64,000 nt of DNA. It comes from Croceitalea dokdonensis DOKDO 023. Lineage in GTDB: Bacteria; Bacteroidota; Bacteroidia; Flavobacteriales; Flavobacteriaceae. Below are positions 1 through 8,634 of this stretch, in pieces. The stretch is taken from positions 434,001 to 498,000 of the forward strand of contig NZ_LDJX01000002.1 of assembly GCF_001306415.1 (NCBI RefSeq). Direction: 5' to 3'. The notes under the pieces were generated by a model. It saw nothing but the letters and a program-made list of their open reading frames with translations, was not told the DNA's origin and did not search any database. The number at the start of each line of letters is the position of its first letter. The stretch's first letter is position 1. A program made the position numbers and the translations under genes.

Positions 1-1
1 T

Positions 2-1186
2 TACGCGTATCCTAATATTGCAGCCTACGAAATTTTGGCGCAAAATTCAGTGGAGTACCAATCTATTTCTAATAGTCTTACAGGTTTGTCACCAATCCCA
101 AGGATTCCAGAAAACGAACCGGTGAATTATGAATTGGCCGCGCTGATCGCCCACATGGATTTAAGCAAACAGCTGATATTTTCGGAAGACCGCATAGAAG
201 CTTACCGGGACAGTCTGTACACCATTTGGAAAAAGCAAAACCAAAAAGAGTTTGATGCCTCCAAGACCTATGGCCTTTCTGTTGCCCAACATATTTCTTC
301 CTGGATGAACAAGGACAATTACAAACAGACCAGGACCATGCCCAAGTTTTCCATAGATTCCGATGATCCTTCTCGCTGGCAACCCACCCCGCCGGCGTAC
401 ATGAGCGGTATTGAGCCCCACTGGAGCAAGATCAGACCCTTTGTGATAGATTCTTCCAATCAATTTAAACCAACTCCACCCCCAGAATTTTCCATGGAGC
501 CAGAATCGGAGTTTTATAAAGAATTGAAAGAGGTCTATGATATCAGTAACGAAATCACGGCCAAAGGAGACGATTCGGAAGAGGTGGCCATCGCCAAGTT
601 TTGGGACTGTAATCCTTATGTATCCGTAACCCGCGGCCATTTGATGTTCGCCACAAAAAAAATCACTCCCGGTGCCCATTGGATAGGCATCACAAAGATT
701 GCCGCACAAAAAACCAATGCCAACGTTATGGAAACGGTACACGCCTATACCAAAACCTCCATTGCCATAGCAGATGCATTTATTAGTTGTTGGGACGAAA
801 AATATCGTAGCAACCTCATTAGGCCAGAGACCCTCATCAACCAACATATAGATGATAGCTGGCAACCGGTTCTACAAACACCTCCTTTTCCAGAATATAC
901 CAGCGGGCATAGTGTTGTATCCGGCGCTGCGGCAACGGCGCTTACCAGTATTTTTGGTGATAATTTTGCCTTTGACGACGATACCGAGGTACCTTACGGC
1001 CTTCCTGTTCGGTCTTTTGAATCCTTTAACAAGGCAGCGGACGAGGCAGCAATCAGCAGAATGTATGGAGGTATCCATTACAGGGCCGCCGTAGAGGTGG
1101 GCGTAAAGCAAGGGCGAGACCTTGGTGCCTTTGTGGTGGCCAACCTAAAAACCAAAGCAAACAAGGATCTTGTAAAAAACGACTAG
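2..1186 (+). CDS. Vanadium-dependent haloperoxidase / PAP2-type phosphatase family protein (5' partial)
   Basis: The reading frame is open from base 2 and in-frame residues before the first usable start read YPNIAAYE, a typical mid-protein segment of vanadium haloperoxidase-like proteins, so the gene begins outside the window. The C-terminal half carries the vanadate/phosphate pocket: KYRSNLIRP (Lys and Arg ligands), PEYTSGHS (Ser-Gly-His motif) and GGIHYRAAVEVG (Arg/His motif). Family members are either halide peroxidases or acid phosphatases sharing this fold; the sequence alone does not decide which. Three bases separate it from the next gene, so it heads a small operon with the GyrI-like protein and the propeller lipoprotein. 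The signal peptide, if any, lies upstream of the window. Confidence 0.85.
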   Translation, partial: YAYPNIAAYEILAQNSVEYQSISNSLTGLSPIPRIPENEPVNYELAALIAHMDLSKQLIFSEDRIEAYRDSLYTIWKKQNQKEFDASKTYGLSVAQHISSWMNKDNYKQTRTMPKFSIDSDDPSRWQPTPPAYMSGIEPHWSKIRPFVIDSSNQFKPTPPPEFSMEPESEFYKELKEVYDISNEITAKGDDSEEVAIAKFWDCNPYVSVTRGHLMFATKKITPGAHWIGITKIAAQKTNANVMETVHAYTKTSIAIADAFISCWDEKYRSNLIRPETLINQHIDDSWQPVLQTPPFPEYTSGHSVVSGAAATALTSIFGDNFAFDDDTEVPYGLPVRSFESFNKAADEAAISRMYGGIHYRAAVEVGVKQGRDLGAFVVANLKTKANKDLVKND

Positions 1187-1189
1187 CCG

Positions 1190-2098
1190 ATGTTAAAAAA
1201 AATTGGGAGTGGATTCATAGGACTTCTTGCCATAGGCTTGATATGGTACTTTTTCATTAAATCATATGACTACACCATTAGATTTGAGGCCAACACCTTT
1301 CCCGGCACCATCAATCAAAGTTTAAAGCTTTGGGACCAAACCTTGGACACCGTACACAGCATAAGACAAAACGGTTCATTGTACAGGCTATCCCAGCAAG
1401 TTACGTTTGGAGATTCCGTACACGGGTATCAATGGAAGATAAAGCCGTTAACCGATTCTACCTCTAGGGTAGTTGTTAATATAAAGGATGTTGACCACAG
1501 CTTTATGAACAAACTTACAGTACCATTTTCGGATACTGATTTTGAGAAACGTTCCAGAAGAACCGTGCTTGACTTTATGGAAAACCTCAAGGAGCATATT
1601 GATAAGTTTAAGGTAACCATCGTAGGGGAAGAAAACATTCCCACAAAATATGTGGCCTATATTCCCATAAAGGCCACCCAATTTCAAAAAGCGGGCGGTA
1701 TGATGAAAAATTCCTCCTACATTAGCCAGACCCTGTTGCAAAACCAAGCCGATTTTGATGGCCCACCAATGATTGAGGTCACACAATGGAACCAAGAAAA
1801 GGATAGCCTGGAGTACAACTTCTGCTACCCCATTATCCGCTCTGATCGCTTACCCATGAACACGGATATTCAATACAAGCGCATCTTTGGCAAAAAGGCC
1901 TTAAAAGCCATATACAACGGCAATTACATTACCTCTGACAGGGCTTGGTACGCGCTTATGGACTATGCCAAACGCCAAGGAATAGCAGTTGAACCCAAAC
2001 CAGTGGAAATTTTCTATAACAACCCAAATACCGGCGGGAATGAAATTAGCTGGAAAGCAGAAATCTACCTTCCATTGAAAGAAGAATTGCATGACTAG
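1190..2098 (+). CDS. Membrane-anchored SRPBCC/GyrI-like effector-binding protein
   Basis: 302 residues. One N-terminal membrane segment (about residues 7-24, GFIGLLAIGLIWYFFI) is followed by a soluble region of SRPBCC/polyketide-cyclase character (residues about 30-150). The C-terminal half (about 150-300) looks like a GyrI-like small-molecule-binding domain: it has the segment VAYIPIKATQFQ and ends with PVEIFYNNP followed by WKAEIYLPL, the usual terminal strand pair of that fold. Such proteins bind ligands or act as bacterial cyclase/START-like domains; no catalytic residues can be named. It overlaps the next gene by 8 bases, so translation is probably coupled. Function is not known. Confidence 0.7.
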   Translation: MLKKIGSGFIGLLAIGLIWYFFIKSYDYTIRFEANTFPGTINQSLKLWDQTLDTVHSIRQNGSLYRLSQQVTFGDSVHGYQWKIKPLTDSTSRVVVNIKDVDHSFMNKLTVPFSDTDFEKRSRRTVLDFMENLKEHIDKFKVTIVGEENIPTKYVAYIPIKATQFQKAGGMMKNSSYISQTLLQNQADFDGPPMIEVTQWNQEKDSLEYNFCYPIIRSDRLPMNTDIQYKRIFGKKALKAIYNGNYITSDRAWYALMDYAKRQGIAVEPKPVEIFYNNPNTGGNEISWKAEIYLPLKEELHD

Positions 2099-2957
2099 GT
2101 GGTGGCCATTTGCATTCCTTATCCTATTGCAGGCCTGTGCACAGCAACCATATTATGGGATTTTAGAACACATAAACACCTTTCCAAACCAGCTGAGTGA
2201 AGTTTCTGGGATGGTCCAACTACAACCCAATAGTGTTTGGGTCATTGAAGATAATGGCAACAAAGACTACCTCTATAAAGTAGGGACCAACGGCAGGCCC
2301 ATTAAAAAACTAAAGGTAAAAAATGCCAAGAACAATGATTGGGAAGATTTGACCAAGGACCAAAGAGGTAATGTGTACATAGGCGATTTTGGCAACAACG
2401 ATAATGACAGGAAAGATTTGGTCATTTACAAAGTACCCAACCCAGAAGTGGAACCTGGAGCTAAAATAGAGGCAGAAAAGATTTACTTTCGCTATCCCCA
2501 ACAAACCAAATTCCCACCCAAAAAAGAAGAACAATTCTTTGATGCGGAAGGATTTGTGCATTGGAACAACCATCTTTACATTTTCACCAAAGACCGTTCA
2601 AGGCCATATCAAGGCCGCACTAAAGTCTATCGTGTCCCTGATGAAAAAGGAAACTATGAGGCAACATTCATAAGTGATATCTACCTTTGCAACAAACAAA
2701 ACCATTGTTCCGTAACCGGAGCCGCCATATCCCCAGACGGAAACACCCTTGCCCTCATCGGATATGGTTATCTCTATACCACCACAAATTTTAACTTAGA
2801 TTCCATTTCCAAGTCCACCTTTAAAACAACATACCTAAAACACGAAACCCAAATTGAGTCCATTTGTTTTAAGGATGACCGTACGGTACTTATCGCGGAC
2901 GAGCAGTCCAAAACCAAGGGGCGGAACCTCTATAAGTATCACCTCAACAACCCCTAG
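2091..2957 (+). CDS. SdiA-regulated/NHL-like beta-propeller lipoprotein
   Basis: 288 residues with a lipoprotein signal (LILLQACAQ, Cys at about residue 16) and no acidic export signal after the Cys, so it probably faces the periplasm. The mature part has propeller-like strands: SEVSGMVQLQPNSVWVIEDNG, GNVYIGDFGNN, VTGAAISPDGNTLALIGYG and IESICFKDDRTVLIADEQ. This pattern fits the SdiA-regulated/esterase-like propeller families often seen in Bacteroidota. No catalytic site is evident. The gene overlaps the 3' end of the preceding gene and converges on the pirin gene with 11 bases between stops. Confidence 0.65.
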   Translation: MTRWWPFAFLILLQACAQQPYYGILEHINTFPNQLSEVSGMVQLQPNSVWVIEDNGNKDYLYKVGTNGRPIKKLKVKNAKNNDWEDLTKDQRGNVYIGDFGNNDNDRKDLVIYKVPNPEVEPGAKIEAEKIYFRYPQQTKFPPKKEEQFFDAEGFVHWNNHLYIFTKDRSRPYQGRTKVYRVPDEKGNYEATFISDIYLCNKQNHCSVTGAAISPDGNTLALIGYGYLYTTTNFNLDSISKSTFKTTYLKHETQIESICFKDDRTVLIADEQSKTKGRNLYKYHLNNP

Positions 2958-2968
2958 GTTGGCTTGCA

Positions 2969-3691
2969 TTACGCGGACAATGTCATGGGTACCTCCATTA
3001 ATAGTAGTTCCGTATCGCTATCTCCCTTGATATCCAGAGTATCAACATTCCATATTCCTAGCCCGTCCCGCTGTTTGAGGGCTTCACCATTGATTGTCGC
3101 AGCTCCTTTTATCACAAAGGCGTATACCCCATTGTTTACCGGGTCTTTTACCTTATATACCACCTCTTTCCCTTCATCTAAATTGGTCATATGAAACCAA
3201 GCGTTCTGATGCACCCATACACCAGCATCATCTGCATTTGGGGATACTACCTGTTGCAACTTATTATGCCGATCGGCAACGTCCAAAGTAATCTGGTCAT
3301 ACCTGGGTGCTACATCCCTTTTATTGGGTATTACCCAAATCTGTAGAAATTTCACAGGCCTGTCCGGATTATGGTTGTATTCTGAGTGCATGATGCCCGT
3401 ACCGGCACTCATTACCTGAATATCACCCGATTTAATGATGGTGGAATTACCCATGTTATCCATATGTTTTAAATCTCCTTCCAAGGGAATGGAAATAATT
3501 TCCATATCCTTATGGGGATGCGTTCCAAAACCCCTATTTGCAGATACGGTATCGTCATTTAAAACCCTAAGGACCCCAAAGTTCATTCGTTCTGGGTCAT
3601 GGTAATTTGCAAAACTAAAAGTGTGCTTGGAATGTAACCAACCATGATTGGCATCTCCTCTTGTGTTAGCTTTATGTAATACGGTATTCAT
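2969..3691 (-). CDS. Pirin family protein (bicupin)
   Basis: 241 residues from ATG at 3691; the frame stays open for 30 more codons upstream, but the pirin N-terminus begins at MNTVLHKANTRG. The N-terminal cupin has the metal-site motifs FGTHPHKDMEII and GTGIMHSEYN typical of pirins, and the C-terminal cupin follows at about residues 140-240. Pirins are cytoplasmic iron-binding proteins; several show quercetinase activity, others modulate redox responses. The gene lies downstream of an AraC-type regulator on the same strand, 154 bases away, which may control it. The substrate cannot be told from sequence. Confidence 0.88.
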   Translation of the reverse strand: MNTVLHKANTRGDANHGWLHSKHTFSFANYHDPERMNFGVLRVLNDDTVSANRGFGTHPHKDMEIISIPLEGDLKHMDNMGNSTIIKSGDIQVMSAGTGIMHSEYNHNPDRPVKFLQIWVIPNKRDVAPRYDQITLDVADRHNKLQQVVSPNADDAGVWVHQNAWFHMTNLDEGKEVVYKVKDPVNNGVYAFVIKGAATINGEALKQRDGLGIWNVDTLDIKGDSDTELLLMEVPMTLSA

Positions 3692-3845
3692 AATTCTTAT
3701 TTTAATTATTAACAGGTTTACCTTACCTCTAAAAGGATAATGGCAAGTTTTAGCTGCCCTTACCAAGTAATTAGGACACAAAGGTGCGGCAGCTTAATCG
3801 TTTTTGGAATGTAAAAAAATGGGGAAAGCTTATAAAAATCCGATG

Positions 3846-4727
3846 TCACCTTAATTTAATTGCCTTTGCTTCACTTTTTTTAAATGCAGTAGGCGGTAGT
3901 TGGGTGTGTTTTTTAAAGAAGGCACTAAAGTTGGCGGGCTCCTTAAAACCCAGTTCATAGGCAATTTCCTTGGTGGATTGCGCTGTAAAAAAAAGTAGCC
4001 TTTTTGCCTCTGTGACAATACGCGCCTGAATGTACTCCTTTGCGGTTTTACCCATTTTAGACTTTACCGTTCTATTTAAGTGATCTGGCGTAATATGGAG
4101 TGCATCTGCATAAAACTTGGTGGAATGTTCCGCTCTAAAATTATCGTCAACAGATGTTTTAAAGGCCCTAATCAAATGATATCCTGACACATCACCACCT
4201 GGTTCAACAGGATTCATATCACAAATATTATTGCACTCTATAAGCAGTAATTTTAGATAGGCCCCAACGGACAAGAACTTCATAGCGGCCCCACTAGAAG
4301 ATAGTTCAAACATCTTGTAAGCAAAATTGGAAATGGCAAGAAACTCCGCAGCAGTTGGGATTAATGGCGGACTTTGCCCATAATTCTGAAAGAGATTTAG
4401 GCTGTCTATAAATGATAGTGGAATTGCACTTTGAACCAAAAACTGATGGGAAAACGTCATCACATATCCCACAGAAGGTTGGGTTTCCATAAGTTGGTGC
4501 ACCTGTCCTGGAGCCACAAAATACACTTGGCGTCCAGACAGTTCGTAGGTATTAAAATCTATTTTATGGAGCCCTGCTGCCTTTTGTATCACCAGAACAG
4601 TAAAATAATCATGTCTGTGCGGCTCATCTGGTTTACCCTGCCGTTCTCCATAAATAGCCTCCATTTTGGCTATGACAAAGTGGTGGTTTTCCCTTTCTGA
4701 ATTTACAGTGTGATACGTTTTAACCAT
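3846..4727 (-). CDS. AraC family transcriptional regulator
   Basis: 293 residues. The N-terminal half is a cupin-type ligand sensor (PHRHDYFTVLVIQKA, followed by APGQVHQL). The C-terminal 100 residues form the double helix-turn-helix: the second helix region reads TKEIAYELGFKEPANFSAFFKKH and ends with the usual PTAFKK. The family binds promoter DNA and responds to small molecules. Its neighbour downstream on the same strand is the pirin gene, a likely target. Upstream, 4728-4875 is a short spacer to the convergent-side phosphatase gene end. Confidence 0.9.
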   Translation of the reverse strand: MVKTYHTVNSERENHHFVIAKMEAIYGERQGKPDEPHRHDYFTVLVIQKAAGLHKIDFNTYELSGRQVYFVAPGQVHQLMETQPSVGYVMTFSHQFLVQSAIPLSFIDSLNLFQNYGQSPPLIPTAAEFLAISNFAYKMFELSSSGAAMKFLSVGAYLKLLLIECNNICDMNPVEPGGDVSGYHLIRAFKTSVDDNFRAEHSTKFYADALHITPDHLNRTVKSKMGKTAKEYIQARIVTEAKRLLFFTAQSTKEIAYELGFKEPANFSAFFKKHTQLPPTAFKKSEAKAIKLR

Positions 4728-4875
4728 AAGTATGTTTTGCTAGACGAATGTATCGTGGTTCATAGTAGTACAAACTGTCATTTAACTCATTATCCGGGTT
4801 TCAGCAATAAGGCCACAAATGTTAAGGCCCGATGCGTTTAAAAATGCTAGAACAGCTCCTACCAGAGTATGGGCA

Positions 4876-7800
4876 TCAAAACCCAAATCCTACCCCAAAA
4901 TTAAACCGAAGTCCATCTGCACTTTGGAACAAGCCAATATTTGCAGAAATGAGGTCCGCTCCACTGACAAAGAAGCCACCACCATAGGAATTGTGCCAAG
5001 TGTTGGAATCTTCGTTGGGCAACCACACCCGGCCGTAGTCAAAACCAGTAAAAACACCGGGTGTCACTGGTAAAATCCCTGTTTTTTGCTTACGAAAACT
5101 CCAGCGTAAATCGGTATTTTGAAAGAAGGCCGATTTACCGGTAAACCTTTGAAATCTAAAACCTCTTAGCCCATTGTTTGCGCCTAAACTGGCCGCCTGA
5201 TAAAATTCAAAACCATCACCAAAATTCATGTGTCCCTTTAACTTGGTGGCCAGTACCAATCTACCATTGGCTGTTAAACGATGGTCAATGGAAAGGCTGG
5301 GAACCAAAAATGCGAAAGAACGGTCCGTCTCCCTTAAATTGGTGCGGTAGCCCGCTTCCAGACGAAAGGCCATCCCCATGGTAGGGTAAGCGGCATTATC
5401 CGTGTTACTGTACTGATAAGAAGCATGTACTCCAAAAAAATCTTGCTGGGTATCCCTGGCCTGACGGGTAAAGAAGCCCTCAATAAAACGATCGGCGGTT
5501 TCTTCTACGTCATAATTTTCATAACTCGCCCCCAAGCGGACCTCTGAGCCTAAATGTCCGCGCCAAACCAAGGAAGGCGCAAATGCAATGGTCTCTATCC
5601 TTACCCGGTTAAAATCTAGCGCCAAGGGGTTTTGGTCGTCCGTATTTGCTGTATCATTGCCAAAGCCAAAAAAGTTAATGGCAAAGTTGGGACTGGTCAG
5701 TTTTGCAGAAAGTTCTAGGTTTACCCCTTCAAAAACATGCGCAAACTCCCCCTTATAACCCAAATCAAATCCGTTGGTGGCAAAATAGTAGGCCGCGTTG
5801 ACCGTGTGCTGCTGGGTAAATGGATTTTGTCTAAAACCGTTAAAGGTATAGGTATTACTGAAACCTATTCGCAAGCCGTCGTCCGGGTTAACCCCAATGG
5901 ATGGCAATAGCTGATTGGTACTGGCTTTTACTTTTAGAAATTGATACGTGTTGGTATCATAATCATTGGTTTTGTGAATTCGGCCACCGAAGGCTTCATC
6001 ATAGGTATTTTTCTTGGTCTTAAAATCATAGACATGGACGGATGCGGCCTTCTTATCAATTTTGTATACATCATTATTTTGCCCCCCGATTAAACGAACC
6101 TTAATCCCACCTTTTAAGGGAGTGGCCTCAAAGACATCATCATCGTCCAACCCATAGACCCAAATCTCCTTGGTTACCCCGGCATCAAAGGTTTTATCAA
6201 AAAAGAGGTCTTTCTTTTTACCCTCTTTTATTCTATATGCTTTTACCTGTACATTACCCTTATCGTCCCCAGAAATCACAAAATGGTCATCCTTGTCCGT
6301 TCCCGTAATGATGCCATAGGTATTGATGATATCGTAATAGGTTTTCGCCGTTTGGACCAAATTGGCTTTTCTGGCCAATAGCTTACGTTTAATATCGGTT
6401 ACCGTTTGATCACGTACCTCTTTTGGAAATTCCAATAAGGCTTTGTCAATGGCAGTTTCGGTTAAATTATCTTGGATATATTGGGCCTGGGCAATCCACT
6501 GCGCCTTTTTGGTTTGGGACAGGAGGGCCAAGTCTAGCGCATAGGTCATGGGAGAGGAATTAAAACCCCTAACATTTCTGATTTCATCGTTAAACCCCTC
6601 AAAAAGTTTTAGGCCTGCAATGGTTCTGGTGGTGAGGCCCATCAATGCCCCATCGCCCATGATGGAAAACGTCTGGTCCCGATCTCTGGGGATAGGCCTA
6701 AATACCTTCTTTCCATTTTCTTTAAACTGTGCCCAACGCCATTGATCAACATGACGGTCCCAATCTCCAATGAGCATATCAAAAAGTCGTGCTTTTACGT
6801 AAGCCTCCGCATCAACCTGGTATTCCTCATCCTTCCGCAGCTTCTTCATAAGATCATCCGTACTCTCAATTTTTTTGGTGTACCCAAAACCGGCCATATC
6901 ATGACCGTCAGAAACATGCTCCTCAATCATATAAAGCTCATCCCCAAACACATCATTAAAAGTGCCAAGGGCAGATTGCTTTGGAATGTAGTATAACTTA
7001 GGGTTGGTATGGAAAACCCCTACGGCATCAGAAAGCGTTCCGGTGACAAAAGGGGCATAGGGGTGCGCACCCGTATAAAAATCCTTTAAAATAGTTTCTG
7101 GCAAGGTACCCTCCAACTCTCCAATAATGTACTCGTTTTTAAATACCAATGCCTGTAAGTAAAGTTCCGCACTCTTCTTCAGGGCCCGCATCACAAACTG
7201 ACGCCCATCTTGGTGGACCAACCTTAGGGATTTTGACTGGTGCCCCCCTCCCTTTCTCAACGGTTGCAGACCGCCAAAGAGGGTGTCTAAATCCACTGTG
7301 GGGGCTTTTACCTTTGTTGCATAGTATTTTCTATAGCGCTGGCCCCAAACTTTTTTAAAGAATCCCGTTTTTGCCACCTCATCATCCGTATAAATAGATG
7401 CCGAAACAAAGGAGGGAAAATCCTGCTTGTCCGGAAACTCTACAGCATCCTTATCCGGAAGAAAAACCGCTGTGCTATAGGTTAACCGCTCTTTATCCTC
7501 TACACTGAAAAAATCCACTTTTGACCCACCATCTTTATAAACCGTGAGTACGGCATAACCCATTTGACCAGATGAAAACTGACTGCCGTTCAATAATCTC
7601 GTTACCCCTTTTTTTGCCCCTGCCCCACTGACAATCTGCGGTATGTTCTCTTCAACAATGTACTGCAGGGTATGCTCATGGCCAGACGCAAAGATGACCT
7701 TATCAGCATATTGTGCCAAGGTAACCAGGCGCTGCTTAAGCTCATTGTACATTTTATTGGACTGGTCTTCAAAGGTTGCTCCAGAAGTTTTTCTTAACAG

Positions 7801-8580
7801 ATTGGCTAATGATGCCAATCCGGGCAATGGGATTTTAGCGCTAGACGGATACAGATGCTGTTTTGCCGAAAACTGACCACCATGGGGGCCGTAGGTGAAC
7901 ATGGGGTGGTGCAAGGCCAAAAGGATGGTCTTGGATGCATTTTTTTTGATGATGCCCTCCAACTCCTCAAAGAACTTGTGCCTGTCTTTTATTTCACAAT
8001 CATCATTTATGGTAGGGTGCCTGTCCCAATTAACCATATACCATTCCGTGTCCAAAGCGACCACGATAATATCATCACTAATCTCAATGGTCTCAATAGG
8101 ACAGCCATCTTCCGGGAAAAAAACCTCTTTGCTGTCCAAGGCGTCTTCAATATATTTTTCCTGTCTTTTTAAGCCAACAAGCCCATTATTGTACCAATCG
8201 TGGTTACCGGGAATAAAAACTGGTTTCCCCTTAAAATCGCCCAAGGTTTTTAATTGGGCATCCAAATGGTTTTTAGCGGCCAGATAGGCCTTGGTGGAGT
8301 CTTTTTTATCGGGCAGTCCTGCGGGATAAATATTGTCCCCTAAAAAGATTGCCGTACTGTTTTCATCCGCTTTTGTTAAACGGGCCTTAAAAGCTTTTAA
8401 AGCAGGATTCAAATCGCCCATGGGTGATTTACCTGCATCACCTATCAAATAAAAAGTATGGGAAACTTTGGCGTCAATTTCAATGGTTTTGGCATTAAAA
8501 GGCTCTGCATATTTAGGTTGATAGGTGGCACAGCCCACCAGGAATGTCATCAACAGAACAGGGATGTAAAATCGTATCAT
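4876..8580 (-). CDS. Lipoprotein fusing metallophosphatase, CotH/FAM20-like kinase fold and Omp85-like barrel
   Basis: 1234 residues from ATG at 8580, chosen because it opens a lipoprotein signal (MIRFYIPVLLMTFLVGC, Cys 17); the frame stays open further upstream. Residues 45-310 are a calcineurin-like metallophosphatase: GDAG (47), GDNIYP (81), GNHDW (125), LHHPMF (223) and GHEH (300). Residues about 440-760 resemble the atypical-kinase fold of CotH/FAM20/HipA: a strand with Lys (FVMRALKK, 462), a hinge-like YMIEEHV (550), GDWDRHVDQ (605) and PIPRDRDQTF (629), the equivalents of the catalytic loop and metal-binding Asp. After an acidic linker (GLDDDDVFEA, GGQNNDVY), residues about 880-1234 form a barrel with an Omp85 L6-like motif GLRGFRFQRF and a terminal Phe. 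The domain calls for residues 45-310 and the barrel are firm; the kinase fold is my inference. Nothing after Cys17 resembles the surface-export signal, so the enzymatic part probably faces the periplasm. Confidence 0.85.
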   Translation of the reverse strand: MIRFYIPVLLMTFLVGCATYQPKYAEPFNAKTIEIDAKVSHTFYLIGDAGKSPMGDLNPALKAFKARLTKADENSTAIFLGDNIYPAGLPDKKDSTKAYLAAKNHLDAQLKTLGDFKGKPVFIPGNHDWYNNGLVGLKRQEKYIEDALDSKEVFFPEDGCPIETIEISDDIIVVALDTEWYMVNWDRHPTINDDCEIKDRHKFFEELEGIIKKNASKTILLALHHPMFTYGPHGGQFSAKQHLYPSSAKIPLPGLASLANLLRKTSGATFEDQSNKMYNELKQRLVTLAQYADKVIFASGHEHTLQYIVEENIPQIVSGAGAKKGVTRLLNGSQFSSGQMGYAVLTVYKDGGSKVDFFSVEDKERLTYSTAVFLPDKDAVEFPDKQDFPSFVSASIYTDDEVAKTGFFKKVWGQRYRKYYATKVKAPTVDLDTLFGGLQPLRKGGGHQSKSLRLVHQDGRQFVMRALKKSAELYLQALVFKNEYIIGELEGTLPETILKDFYTGAHPYAPFVTGTLSDAVGVFHTNPKLYYIPKQSALGTFNDVFGDELYMIEEHVSDGHDMAGFGYTKKIESTDDLMKKLRKDEEYQVDAEAYVKARLFDMLIGDWDRHVDQWRWAQFKENGKKVFRPIPRDRDQTFSIMGDGALMGLTTRTIAGLKLFEGFNDEIRNVRGFNSSPMTYALDLALLSQTKKAQWIAQAQYIQDNLTETAIDKALLEFPKEVRDQTVTDIKRKLLARKANLVQTAKTYYDIINTYGIITGTDKDDHFVISGDDKGNVQVKAYRIKEGKKKDLFFDKTFDAGVTKEIWVYGLDDDDVFEATPLKGGIKVRLIGGQNNDVYKIDKKAASVHVYDFKTKKNTYDEAFGGRIHKTNDYDTNTYQFLKVKASTNQLLPSIGVNPDDGLRIGFSNTYTFNGFRQNPFTQQHTVNAAYYFATNGFDLGYKGEFAHVFEGVNLELSAKLTSPNFAINFFGFGNDTANTDDQNPLALDFNRVRIETIAFAPSLVWRGHLGSEVRLGASYENYDVEETADRFIEGFFTRQARDTQQDFFGVHASYQYSNTDNAAYPTMGMAFRLEAGYRTNLRETDRSFAFLVPSLSIDHRLTANGRLVLATKLKGHMNFGDGFEFYQAASLGANNGLRGFRFQRFTGKSAFFQNTDLRWSFRKQKTGILPVTPGVFTGFDYGRVWLPNEDSNTWHNSYGGGFFVSGADLISANIGLFQSADGLRFNFGVGFGF

Positions 8581-8634
8581 TGCGGTTAGGCTTCCGTTCA
8601 AAATTTGTATTTTGGGATGCATCAATATACAACT

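Noticed and set aside
161-865. Long minus-strand open frame inside the haloperoxidase gene
   Set aside because: It lies wholly opposite a gene with recognisable catalytic motifs and has no family signature of its own.
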